DNA from: Kribbella voronezhensis
GTDB lineage: Bacteria; Actinomycetota; Actinomycetes; Propionibacteriales; Kribbellaceae
Assembly: GCF_004365175.1 (NCBI RefSeq)
Contig: NZ_SOCE01000001.1
Coordinates: 1,971,154-2,035,153 of the forward strand
Direction of reading: 5' to 3'
Length of the DNA: 64,000 bases
Position numbers and translations under genes: made by a program
Notes under the pieces: generated by a model
Told to the model about the DNA's origin: nothing
Seen by the model: only the letters and a program-made list of their open reading frames with translations
Database searches by the model: none
Shown here: one piece after another, positions 9,025 to 17,191 of the stretch
How the letters are laid out: every line of letters starts with the position of its first letter
How positions within the stretch are numbered: the stretch's first letter is position 1

Positions 9025-10454
9025 TACAGCGCGGGTGAGTCGTCCGGGAACTGCTCGGCGGCCGGAGCCTTGCCCCCGGCTGCGTCCCGTACGGCGTGGG
9101 CCACCATCGTGTGCACCTCGGGGTGGAACACGCTCGGCACGATGTAGTCCGCGTTCAGTTCGTCGTCGGTGACGACGCCGGCCAGCGCCTTGGCCGCCGC
9201 CAGCTCCATCTCGATCGAGACCTTGGACGACTGCGCGTCCAGCAGGCCCCGGAAGACACCGGGGAAGACCAGGACGTTGTTGATCTGGTTCGGGAAGTCG
9301 CTCCGGCCGGTCGCGACGACGGCCGCGTGCTCGTGCGCGGCGGCCGGGTCGACCTCGGGGTCGGGGTTGGCCAGCGCGAAGACGATCGAGTTCTCGTTCA
9401 TCGTGGCGATGTCGTCGCCGGTGAGGATGTTCGGCGCGGACACCCCGATGAACACGTCGGCTCCGTTGAGCGCACCCTTCAGGTCTCCGCTGTACTTCGC
9501 GATGTTGGTGTTCTCCGCGATCCAGCGCAGCTCCGGCGACAACCCGTCGCGCTCGAGGTGGATGACACCGGCGACGTCGGCCACGATCGTGTCCTTCACC
9601 CCGGCCGCGATCAGCAACTTGAGGATCGCCGTACCGGCCGCGCCGGCGCCGGACAGCACGATCCGGACCTCGCTGATGTCCTTGCCGACCACCCGCAACG
9701 CGTTGAACAACGCGGCCAGGACGACGATCGCCGTACCGTGCTGGTCGTCGTGGAAGACCGGGATGTCGAGCTCCTCGCGCAGCCGGGCCTCGATCTCGAA
9801 GCAGCGCGGCGCGGAGATGTCCTCCAGGTTGATGCCCGCGAAGCCGGGGGCGATCGCCTTCACGATCTGCACGATCGCATCCGGGTCCTGGGTGTCCAGG
9901 CACAGCGGCCAGGCGTCGATCCCGGCGAACCGCTTGAACAGCGCGGCCTTGCCCTCCATCACCGGCAGCGCGGCCTTCGGGCCGATGTTGCCCAGACCGA
10001 GGACGGCGGAACCGTCGGTGACCACCGCGACGCTGTTGCGCTTGATTGTCAGCCGGCGGGCGTCGTCGGGGTTGGCCGCGATCGCGAGGCAGACCCGGGC
10101 CACACCGGGGGTGTAGATCATCGAGAGGTCGTCGCGGTTGCGGATCGGGTGCTTGGCCTCCATCGAGATCTTGCCGCCGAGGTGCATCAGGAAGGTCCGG
10201 TCGGAGACCCGGCCGATCTCAACCCCGGGCACCGCGCGCATCGCCTCGACCAGCCGGCCGGCGTGCTCGGTGTCCGCGGCCGCACAGGTCACGTCGATCC
10301 GGAGCCGCTCGTGGCCGGACGCGGTCACGTCGAGCGCGGTGACGAGGCCGCCGGCCTGCTCGACCGCGGTCGTCAGTTTGCTCACCGTCGAGCCACCCGC
10401 GGGGACCTCGAGGCGGACGGTGATGGAGTAGGAAACACTCGGCAAGGCAGTCAC
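9024..10454 (-). CDS. NAD-dependent malic enzyme with N-terminal ACT domain
   Basis: A 476-residue malic enzyme, oxidatively decarboxylating malate to pyruvate and so linking the TCA cycle to gluconeogenic precursors. Residues about 1-80 form an ACT domain ([20 protein letters not shown]), typical of the actinobacterial form; the catalytic domain has [45 protein letters not shown], and [11 protein letters not shown] with the metal-binding acids. A Rossmann motif [12 protein letters not shown] follows. The GTG before TALPSVSY is chosen because the family starts there; the upstream extension is low quality. The ACT domain suggests allosteric control by a small metabolite. Confidence 0.9.
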   Translation of the reverse strand: MTALPSVSYSITVRLEVPAGGSTVSKLTTAVEQAGGLVTALDVTASGHERLRIDVTCAAADTEHAGRLVEAMRAVPGVEIGRVSDRTFLMHLGGKISMEAKHPIRNRDDLSMIYTPGVARVCLAIAANPDDARRLTIKRNSVAVVTDGSAVLGLGNIGPKAALPVMEGKAALFKRFAGIDAWPLCLDTQDPDAIVQIVKAIAPGFAGINLEDISAPRCFEIEARLREELDIPVFHDDQHGTAIVVLAALFNALRVVGKDISEVRIVLSGAGAAGTAILKLLIAAGVKDTIVADVAGVIHLERDGLSPELRWIAENTNIAKYSGDLKGALNGADVFIGVSAPNILTGDDIATMNENSIVFALANPDPEVDPAAAHEHAAVVATGRSDFPNQINNVLVFPGVFRGLLDAQSSKVSIEMELAAAKALAGVVTDDELNADYIVPSVFHPEVHTMVAHAVRDAAGGKAPAAEQFPDDSPAL

Positions 10455-10522
10455 GCCCGCGATCTTCTCACGTCCGCACCGGCGGCCGGAGGTTCCGTAC
10501 GTTGCGTCCACTCGCACTCACT

Positions 10523-10538
10523 GGGTAATCCATTACCC
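10523..10538. promoter_or_regulatory. Candidate LacI operator upstream of its own gene
   Basis: GGGTAATCCATTACCC is an inverted repeat with perfect 7-base arms, 36 bases before the LacI start. A 16-base site matching at 13 positions, GAGTAATCGATTTCCC, sits at the promoter of the ABC importer (15679-15694). LacI-family operators are typically palindromes of this size. Binding by the adjacent regulator is inferred. Confidence 0.6.
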
Positions 10539-10573
10539 GCCCGCTAGGGTGGCCCCAGGCGAAGGGAGGCGCG

Positions 10574-11566
10574 GTGGCACGGATCAGCGATGTCGCGGCC
10601 CGGGCAGGGGTTTCGACGGCCACCGTGTCGCGGGCCCTGAACGGCAAGTCCACGGTCGACCGCGAACTGGTCGCGAGGGTGCAGAAGGCCGCCGACGAAC
10701 TCGGCTACCAGCCGAACGGCCCGGCCCGGAACCTGCGCCGTCAGGAGGCCGCCGTGGTCGCGCTGATCATCTCCGACGTGGAGAACCCGTTCTTCACCGC
10801 GATCGCGCGCGGAGTCGAGGACGTCGCCCACGAGGTCGGCTACTCGGTGGTGCTCTGCAACTCCGACGAGAGCGCGGAGAAGGAGAACCGCTACATCGAC
10901 ATCGCGATCCAGGAGCGGGTCGCCGGCGTCATCCTGTCCCCCACCGCCACGACGTCGTCGGTCGGCAAGCTGGCGGATCGCGGTACGGCGTTCGTCGCCG
11001 TCGACCGGCCGCTGCCCTCCCAGGAGAGCGATGTCGTCCTCGTCGACACCCGACTCGCCGCTCGCCAGGCCACCGCGCACCTCGTTGCCCAGGGCTACGA
11101 ACGCATCGGGTGCATCACGGGCCCTGTCGGAGTCCGTACCGCGGACGACTGGCTCGCGGGGTACCGGGATGCACTGAAATCCGCGAAGCGGCGCAGTACG
11201 ACGAAGCTGGTGCGGCGTACGGAGTACAAGGCAACCGGCGCCTACCGGGCCGCCGTGGAACTACTGGGTCAGGTTGAGCCGCCGGATGCGTTGCTGATCG
11301 CCAACAGCGCGATGGCAGTCGGCGTACTGCGTGCGCTCCAGGAGCACGGGATTCGCCCGGGCCGAGACGTCGGCCTCGTCGCCTTCGACGACGCCCCGTG
11401 GGCCGAGCTCGTGGACCCACCTCTGTCGGTCGTCGCCCAACCGGCGTACGAAATCGGCACCGTCGCCGCGAGGTTGCTGTTGGCAAGAATCACCGACAAC
11501 ACCCGCCCACCGTCAACCACCACACTGGGCGCCCGCTTGATAGAACGCGGGAGCTCGCGGAGGTAA
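10574..11566 (+). CDS. LacI family transcriptional regulator
   Basis: A 330-residue sugar-responsive repressor. The N-terminal helix-turn-helix and hinge are clear: ISDVAARAGVSTATVSRALN, followed by the AxPNG-like segment YQPNGPARNLR. The periplasmic-binding-protein-like effector domain begins VVALIISDVENPFFTAIARG. The GTG start has AGGGAGG upstream. The gene faces a ribose-type ABC importer (11988-15659), and near-identical palindromes lie at both promoters, so it most likely represses itself and the importer until its sugar binds. The sugar cannot be identified from sequence. Confidence 0.92.
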   Translation: MARISDVAARAGVSTATVSRALNGKSTVDRELVARVQKAADELGYQPNGPARNLRRQEAAVVALIISDVENPFFTAIARGVEDVAHEVGYSVVLCNSDESAEKENRYIDIAIQERVAGVILSPTATTSSVGKLADRGTAFVAVDRPLPSQESDVVLVDTRLAARQATAHLVAQGYERIGCITGPVGVRTADDWLAGYRDALKSAKRRSTTKLVRRTEYKATGAYRAAVELLGQVEPPDALLIANSAMAVGVLRALQEHGIRPGRDVGLVAFDDAPWAELVDPPLSVVAQPAYEIGTVAARLLLARITDNTRPPSTTTLGARLIERGSSRR

Positions 11567-11567
11567 C

Positions 11568-11639
11568 CCGCCCACGCGGCTCCTGCGTCGCCGCTCCCCA
11601 CCCCCAGCTACGGCGCTCCTTCGTCGCACCTCCGCTGCC
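11568..11639. repeat. Left arm of a 72-bp inverted repeat
   Basis: This arm matches, in reverse complement, the sequence at 11904-11975 with only a handful of differences. Both contain the core GCTACGGCGCTCCTTCGTCG. The pair lies in the 421-base gap between the LacI gene and the convergent solute-binding protein gene. The same core pattern (CGCTCCTCCGTCGC) recurs near 24.9 kb and 33.5 kb, so this belongs to a dispersed intergenic repeat family. Confidence 0.75.
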
Positions 11640-11881
11640 TTGGTCAGCGACCGTGCGTTGCTGCGAAGCCGGCTTCACGGTCCTCGCCATCGGTTCCGCC
11701 TAGCCGAGACCGGGTTGCCTCAGCATCTGCAGCTGGTTGAGCTTCCAGCTCCCGCAAAGGCGTGACCGCCGCCGACTCAGAGCTGTTGCGTCAGAAGATA
11801 GGGCAGGCGCTTACGGGTGACCGATCTGAGCAAGAGCAGATTGCTATCCGCGCAGGCGTCCGCCCGCCACGCAGTTCCGGC

Positions 11882-11919
11882 CGTCGCCCTCCGCTCCGAG
11901 CGAGGCAGCGGAGGGCGAC
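11882..11919. terminator. Strong hairpin in the convergent gap
   Basis: CGTCGCCCTCCGCT and AGCGGAGGGCGACG form a perfect 14-base-pair stem with a 10-base loop. The second half is embedded in the right arm of the long inverted repeat. It lies between two converging genes, so it may terminate transcription from either side, although no T tract is present. Confidence 0.45.
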
Positions 11920-11975
11920 GAAGGAGCGCCGTAGCTGGGGGGTGGGGAGCAGCGACGCAGAAGCTGCGTGGGCGG
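11904..11975. repeat. Right arm of the 72-bp inverted repeat
   Basis: Reverse complement of the arm at 11568-11639, separated from it by 264 bases that contain no convincing gene. Together they could act as a bidirectional transcription barrier or be the remains of two oppositely oriented copies of a small repeat. No transposase is nearby. Confidence 0.75.
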
Positions 11976-11987
11976 AGTACCAGCTCA

Positions 11988-12995
11988 TCACCCGTTCGGG
12001 TTCTCCTCGGCGTAGATCTGGGTTGCGTTGGACTTGTCGATGAGGCGGGTGTGGAGGGTCTGGGTCTTTTCGATGGTCCCGCAATCAACCAGCAGCTTCT
12101 TGGCGGCGGCGATGGCTTCCTTGCCGTTGGTCGGGTAGGTGAAGGTGGCGCTCAGCCGGCCCTGCTCGACTGCCTTGATGCCGCCGGACGGGATCGGCAG
12201 GGCGTCGATGCCGGTGAACTTCATCTCCTTCTCGCGGCCGACCGCCTTGGCGGCCAGGTAGGCGCCTTCGGCCATCGGGTCGTTGTGGGAGTAGACGACG
12301 TCGATCTTCGGGTTGGCCTTCAGGAGCGCGTCCATCTGCGCCTGACCCTTCTCCCGCAGCCAGTCGCCACTCGCGGCCGCGATCACCTTGACCTTCGGGT
12401 TCTCCTTGATCCCCGCCAGGAAGCCCTCGTGCCGCTCGGCCTGCGGGGTGGCGCCGGCCAGGCCCTTCAATTCGACCACATTACCGCCGTTCGGCAGCAG
12501 CTTCTCGGCGATGTACTTGCCGGCCTGGGTGCCGATCTCGACGTTGTCGCCGCCGATGAAGCCGGTGTACACGTCACCCTCGACCTTGCGGTCCAGCACC
12601 AGCACCGGGATGCCCTTGTCGTACGCCTTCTTCACCACCGCGGTCAGCGGCTTGGCCTCGTTCGGGCTGATGATCAGCAGGTCGACCTGTTGGGTGATGT
12701 AGTTCTCCACATCGGCCACCTGCTTGGCGTTGTCCTGTGCCGCGTCGGCGAACTTCACCTCGAACTGCGGCACGTCCTTCGCCGCGGCCTTGATGTCGTC
12801 GTCCATCCGCTGCCGGTACGGTTCGGCGACGTTCGCCTGGCTCATCCCGATCACATACTTGCCGTCGGCACCTTTGCATTTCTTGGAGCTGGCGGCCTGC
12901 GGGTTGTCGGACGTGCGTTCGTTGGTGGTCCCGCAGCCGGCCAGCACGAGGGCGAGGACGGCCGCGGCGGCCAGGGGCAGGTTCAGGTTTCGCAT
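11988..12995 (-). CDS. Ribose-type sugar ABC transporter, substrate-binding lipoprotein
   Basis: A 335-residue type I periplasmic-binding-protein homologue. It begins with a lipoprotein signal ending LVLAGCGTT (lipobox Cys near residue 21), so it is anchored to the outer face of the membrane. The mature part shows KYVIGMSQANVAEPYRQRM, then QVDLLIISPNEAKPLTAVV and DVVYSHNDPMAEGAYLAAK, the usual pattern of RbsB-like galactose/ribose/xylose binders. It is the last gene of the ATPase-permease-binder operon, 10 bases after the permease gene. The order with the binder last suggests one transcript from the operator at 15679. Confidence 0.92.
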   Translation of the reverse strand: MRNLNLPLAAAAVLALVLAGCGTTNERTSDNPQAASSKKCKGADGKYVIGMSQANVAEPYRQRMDDDIKAAAKDVPQFEVKFADAAQDNAKQVADVENYITQQVDLLIISPNEAKPLTAVVKKAYDKGIPVLVLDRKVEGDVYTGFIGGDNVEIGTQAGKYIAEKLLPNGGNVVELKGLAGATPQAERHEGFLAGIKENPKVKVIAAASGDWLREKGQAQMDALLKANPKIDVVYSHNDPMAEGAYLAAKAVGREKEMKFTGIDALPIPSGGIKAVEQGRLSATFTYPTNGKEAIAAAKKLLVDCGTIEKTQTLHTRLIDKSNATQIYAEENPNG

Positions 12996-13005
12996 GACGA
13001 GCCTT

Positions 13006-14106
13006 TCAGGAAGTGGGGCGGAGTCGCTGCAGCGCGGCCGCGGCGACGATCACGAGTCCCTTGATCAGCAGCTGGATGTTGGAGTCGATGTTGTTCAGGG
13101 CAAGGATGTTGTTCAGTACGCCGAGGAGCAGCGCGCCGGCCACCGTTCCGGCGACGGACCCGCGCCCGCCGGCCAGACTGGTGCCACCGATCACCACCGC
13201 GGCGATCGCGTCGAGCTCGTACCCCTGACCGTCGTTCGGGCTGCCCTGGTTGAGCTGGACGGCGTGCACGATGCCGGCCAACGCCGCGAGCAGCCCGCAG
13301 ATCGCGAAGACGGCGACCTTCACCCGAACCACCGGTACGCCGGACAGCCGGGCCGCCTTCTCATTACCTCCCACGGCATACAGATGACGGGAGAAGGCGC
13401 TCACCCGCAGGAACACCACGGCCGCGATCGCGACGACGGCGAAGATCAGTACCGGAATCGGGACCAGCCCGCCGAACGTCCGCTCGCCCAGGACGGCGAA
13501 GGAGTCCGGCGCCTCGTGCGGACCGTTGCCATAGGCAATCGCAATGCCCTGCCCGTCGGACCAGATCCGGGCCAGTCCCCTGGCTATCTGCAAGCCGGCC
13601 AGCGTCACGATGAACGACTGGATCCCGATCATTGCCGTCGCAATCCCTTGCAGAGCGCCGAAAACCAGGCCGACGGCAAGCACCAGAACGACGGACGGGA
13701 TGAGACCCCAGTCGCTCTCGACCATCAGCACCGCCGAGCCGACCGCGGCCAGGCCGAGGACCGCGCCGACGGACAGGTCGATCCCGCCGATCAGGATCAC
13801 GAACGTCATCCCGACCGCGATGATGCCGATCTCCGAGACCGCCCGGACGACGTTCGCCAGGTTGTCCGCGCTGACGAAGAGGATCTCGCCGTCGCGCCGG
13901 GGCGAGAAGATGATCGCCGCGACAAACACAGCCAGCAGCCCGAACACACTCTGGAACCGGAACAGCGACGCGACCACGCCACCAGAACTCTCCGCGATCG
14001 CCGTCGGCGCGGCCCCGGCTCCGGCTCCGGGCTCAGCCGCCGACCGCTCCCCGACAACCTCGACAGACCGCTCGTCGGTTACCGGCTTGCCTTGTGCGTT
14101 TGTCAC
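13006..14106 (-). CDS. Ribose-type sugar ABC transporter, permease
   Basis: A 366-residue RbsC-family permease with a hydrophilic, Ala/Glu-rich N-terminal leader of about 45 residues and then eight or more membrane segments. The family signature GIDLSVGAVLGLAAVGSAVL lies near residue 110, and VIGGTSLAGGRGSVAGTVAG near residue 315. The GTG start overlaps the TGA of the ATPase gene, giving tight coupling. Such permeases form the channel for pentoses or related monosaccharides with the neighbouring RbsA-like ATPase and binding lipoprotein. Confidence 0.92.
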   Translation of the reverse strand: MTNAQGKPVTDERSVEVVGERSAAEPGAGAGAAPTAIAESSGGVVASLFRFQSVFGLLAVFVAAIIFSPRRDGEILFVSADNLANVVRAVSEIGIIAVGMTFVILIGGIDLSVGAVLGLAAVGSAVLMVESDWGLIPSVVLVLAVGLVFGALQGIATAMIGIQSFIVTLAGLQIARGLARIWSDGQGIAIAYGNGPHEAPDSFAVLGERTFGGLVPIPVLIFAVVAIAAVVFLRVSAFSRHLYAVGGNEKAARLSGVPVVRVKVAVFAICGLLAALAGIVHAVQLNQGSPNDGQGYELDAIAAVVIGGTSLAGGRGSVAGTVAGALLLGVLNNILALNNIDSNIQLLIKGLVIVAAAALQRLRPTS

Positions 14107-15659
14107 TGCGACCCTCCGACCTCTTCGAACACAGCGCTCTCTCCCATCGCGGCAGCGAGCAGATCCCCTTCGCCCGAATCCGCGGTACTGAACGACGCCA
14201 CGTCGCGACCGTCCCGCAGTACGACGACCCGGTCGCAGACGCCGACCAGTTCGGGCAGTTCCGACGATGCGAGCAGTACGCCGATCCCCTGGCCGGCCAG
14301 TTCGCCCAGCAGGCGGTAGATCTCGGCCTTCGCGCCGATGTCGACCCCGCGGGTCGGTTCGTCGAGCAGGAGCAGCCTCGGCTCGGTCAGCAACATCCGC
14401 CCGAAGACGACCTTCTGCTGGTTCCCGCCCGACAAGGTCCCGACGTCGTCCTGCAGCCGCCCGAACTTCAGCCGCAACCGATCCGCCATCCGCACCGACG
14501 CCGCCCGCTCCAGGCGACGCGCGATCACCCCCAACCGCCCGTACGCCGGCAGGCTCGACACCACCGTGTTCGCCAGGATCGAGTGGAAGAGCACCAAGCC
14601 CGAAGCTCGCCGGTCCTCGGGGACGAACCCGATCCCGTTGCTCAGAGCGTGCCGTGGTCCGCGAGGCTGGATCTCCTTGCCTTGCAGGACGATCCGCCCC
14701 GAACGCACCCCGCCCGGCGCCACGCCGTACAGGGTCTCGAGCAGCTCGGTCCGGCCGGCGCCGAGCAATCCGGCCAGACCGACGATCTCGCCGGCGCGCA
14801 CCGACAAGGAGATGCCGTCGGGGTCGCGCCGGCCGGGGCGGGGGCGGCGCGGCTTGATCGCGAGGTTCTCGACGCGGAGGAGTTCGTCGCCCGTGGCGGC
14901 GTCGGGTGTGGTGAACATGGTCTGCACCGGGCGACCGACCATCGCCTCGACGACCTCGGCGGTGGTCAGCTTGCGCGGGTCGAAGCTGGCGACGAACTGT
15001 CCGTTGCGCAGTACGGTCGCGCGATCGGCGACCTGGGCGATCTCCTCCATCCGGTGCGAGATGTAGACGATGCCGACGCCGCCGCGGCGCAGTTCGCGGA
15101 TCACCACGAAGAGGCGCTCGACCTCGGTGGTGGTGAGTGCCGAGGTCGGCTCGTCCATGATCAGTACTCGCGCGTCGAGCGAGATCGCCTTGGCGATGGT
15201 GACGAGTTGCTGTTCGCCGACGCGCAACTCACCGACCGGGCGGCGGGGATCGAGGTGAACGCCGCTGGGTTCGAGCAGCGCGCGCGCTTCGCGTTCCATC
15301 CGGCGGCGATCGACCGTCCGCCGGCGGGTGCGGAGCTCGCGGCCGAGGAAGATGTTGTCGGCGACCGACAGGCCGGGGACCAGGTCGAGCTCCTGGTGGA
15401 TCATCGCGATCCCCCGGGCCTGCGCGTCGGTGGGACCGGCGAAGGTGACCGGTTGGCCGTCGAGCTCGATCCGGCCGTCGTAGTCGGTGACGTCGCCGGA
15501 CAGGATCTTCATCAGCGTGCTCTTGCCGGCGCCGTTCTCGCCCAGCAACGCGTGCACCTCGCCCGCGCCCAGGCTGAAGTCGATCTCCCGGCAGGCGTGA
15601 ACGCCGCCGTATCGCTTGCCGATCCCCGACATCCGGACCAGCGCGGCGACCTCGGCCAT
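14103..15659 (-). CDS. Ribose-type sugar ABC transporter, double ATPase
   Basis: A 518-residue RbsA/XylG-type protein with two fused nucleotide-binding domains. The first has Walker A GENGAGKST near residue 41, signature region LRVGEQQLV and Walker B RVLIMDEPTSAL. The second has a degenerate P-loop (GLLGAGRTELLE), the signature LSGGNQQKVVFGR and Walker B LLLLDEPTRGVD. One degenerate site is normal for this family. The ATG has GGAGG seven bases upstream and is the first gene after the candidate LacI operator. It energises uptake by the downstream permease and binding protein. Confidence 0.93.
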   Translation of the reverse strand: MAEVAALVRMSGIGKRYGGVHACREIDFSLGAGEVHALLGENGAGKSTLMKILSGDVTDYDGRIELDGQPVTFAGPTDAQARGIAMIHQELDLVPGLSVADNIFLGRELRTRRRTVDRRRMEREARALLEPSGVHLDPRRPVGELRVGEQQLVTIAKAISLDARVLIMDEPTSALTTTEVERLFVVIRELRRGGVGIVYISHRMEEIAQVADRATVLRNGQFVASFDPRKLTTAEVVEAMVGRPVQTMFTTPDAATGDELLRVENLAIKPRRPRPGRRDPDGISLSVRAGEIVGLAGLLGAGRTELLETLYGVAPGGVRSGRIVLQGKEIQPRGPRHALSNGIGFVPEDRRASGLVLFHSILANTVVSSLPAYGRLGVIARRLERAASVRMADRLRLKFGRLQDDVGTLSGGNQQKVVFGRMLLTEPRLLLLDEPTRGVDIGAKAEIYRLLGELAGQGIGVLLASSELPELVGVCDRVVVLRDGRDVASFSTADSGEGDLLAAAMGESAVFEEVGGSQ

Positions 15660-15678
15660 GACACCTCCGCGATCGGGC

Positions 15679-15694
15679 GAGTAATCGATTTCCC
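15679..15694. promoter_or_regulatory. Candidate LacI operator at the importer promoter
   Basis: GAGTAATCGATTTCCC lies 20 bases upstream of the ATPase start codon and matches 13 of 16 bases of the palindrome in front of the LacI gene. It has the central CG seen in many LacI operators. Its position close to the start codon would allow repression by blocking transcription. Confidence 0.6.
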
Positions 15695-15864
15695 GGACGC
15701 TAGACCTGTGCTCCGCGACCCGTCAACCCCCTGACCCCCACCCGACCCCTTGATCGAGACCAGCCAACCGCTTGCGCAGTCTCGACCCGCACCGAGCCTA
15801 GGCGGGGCCACCCGCCTCCCGGCAGCTTTTCGACCACGGTGGAAAGGCTGGACCGCCGGCAGGC

Positions 15865-17028
15865 TCAGGCGTCTTCGTCCAGCCAGGCCTGGACGGCGGC
15901 GGTGTGTTCACCCAGGCGCGGCGGGGGAAGGTTGGTTTCGCGCGCACCGGCGTACGGGTTGTCGTCGAAGCGCAACGGTGGGCCAGGGAGCTGGATCCGG
16001 CCGAGGGTCGGATGGTCGACGTCGATGAGCAAGCCTTGCGAGCGCGTTTGTTCCCACTCGTACACCTGCTGGAAATCGCGCACCTTCCCCGCTGGAATCC
16101 CGACCGCCGCGAGCCGCTCGAGCCATACATCGGCCGACTCGGCGGCGAACGCGGCCTCGATCGCCGCCGTCAGCTCATCGCGATGCGCCACCCGGGAAGA
16201 GTTGACCGCGAACCGCGGATCGGCCGGATCGAGCCCGACCAGCGGCGCGAACGTCCGCCACTGCCCCTCGCTACCGACCGCGACCTGCACGATGTCGTCG
16301 CGCGTGCGATACATCCCGTACGGCGCGATCTGCGCGTGGTGGTTCCCCACCCGCTCCGGCAACTCTCCCGCGACCGTCCACTTCGTCCCGTGAAACGCGT
16401 GCACTCCCACCACGGACGCCAGCAGACTGGTCCGAACGACTCGGCCTTTGCCGGTGATGTCGCGCTCGTGCAACGCGGCGAGCACCCCGTAGGCGCCGTA
16501 CATCCCCGCGAGCAGATCCGCGATCGGCACCCCGACCTTGGTCGGTTCGACCGCGCCGGTGATGCTCATCAGCCCGCCTTCACCCTGCGCGATCTGGTCG
16601 TACCCGGCCCGCCCACCATCCGGCCCGTCGTGCCCGAACCCGGTGATCGACAAGATCACCAGCGCCGGATTCAGCTCGTGCAACCGCTCGTTGGAGAATC
16701 CGAGCCGATCCAGCACCCCCGGCCGGAAGTTCTCCACCAGTACGTCGGCCCGCCGTACCAGCCTGGTCAGGAACTCCTTGCCCTCGACCGACTTCAGATC
16801 GGCGGTGACGGACTCCTTGTTCCGGTTCGCCGACAGGAAGTACGTCGACTCCCGCTCGTCCTCCGCCCCGGCGAACGGCGGCCCCCACCCACGACTGTCG
16901 TCACCCCCGGCCGGCGTCTCGACCTTGATCACCCGCGCCCCGAGATCCCCCAGCATCATCGCCGCCTGCGGCCCCGCCAACGCCCGGGTGAGATCGACGA
17001 CCACAAGATCCGAGAGGAGGTTCTGCAC
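15865..17028 (-). CDS. CaiB/BaiF family (class III) CoA-transferase
   Basis: A 387-residue CoA-transferase. The N-terminus reads VVDLTRALAGPQAAMMLGDL and continues GARVIKVE, a near-invariant family start, and the expected catalytic Asp is D171 in GVPIADLLAGMYGAYG. RGWGPPFAG and FRPGVLDRLG are further family motifs. It moves CoA between carboxylic acids in the cytosol; the acid cannot be named. The GTG start is the only reasonable one. It is preceded by an unusual 106-base inverted-repeat structure and is not overlapped with the hydrolase upstream. Confidence 0.9.
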   Translation of the reverse strand: MQNLLSDLVVVDLTRALAGPQAAMMLGDLGARVIKVETPAGGDDSRGWGPPFAGAEDERESTYFLSANRNKESVTADLKSVEGKEFLTRLVRRADVLVENFRPGVLDRLGFSNERLHELNPALVILSITGFGHDGPDGGRAGYDQIAQGEGGLMSITGAVEPTKVGVPIADLLAGMYGAYGVLAALHERDITGKGRVVRTSLLASVVGVHAFHGTKWTVAGELPERVGNHHAQIAPYGMYRTRDDIVQVAVGSEGQWRTFAPLVGLDPADPRFAVNSSRVAHRDELTAAIEAAFAAESADVWLERLAAVGIPAGKVRDFQQVYEWEQTRSQGLLIDVDHPTLGRIQLPGPPLRFDDNPYAGARETNLPPPRLGEHTAAVQAWLDEDA

Positions 17029-17076
17029 CCCGCCAGCCTAGGGGCTCGGCCCCGGATCGTCGGTGGTGCGCATCAC

Positions 17077-17182
17077 GGCGGACCGCCAGGCCATCAGTAC
17101 TCGCCGCGCTCGCCCGGCGCCCGGCGGGCGAGCGTCGGGGGGAGGCACAGAAACCGGCTTACTGATGGCCTGGGGGTCCGCC
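17077..17182. repeat. Nested inverted repeat (long hairpin) between hydrolase and CoA-transferase genes
   Basis: Outer arms at 17077-17099 and 17160-17182 pair over 23 bases with a single mismatch; both contain CAGGCCATCAGTA or its complement. Inside, CGCTCGCCC and GGGCGAGCG (17107-17115 and 17126-17134) form a second stem. In RNA from the minus strand this would be a two-stem structure just after the hydrolase stop and about 50 bases before the CoA-transferase start. It could be a terminator, an attenuator, or a small inverted-repeat element; the sequence does not decide. Confidence 0.65.
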
Positions 17183-17191
17183 CCTACCCAG

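Noticed and set aside
11568..11975. Inverted repeats as insertion sequence ends
   Set aside because: The 264 bases between them contain no transposase and no target duplication was seen.
12724..14319. 531-residue plus-strand frame over the importer genes
   Set aside because: Antisense to binder and permease genes with conserved motifs; no plausible ribosome site or domain.
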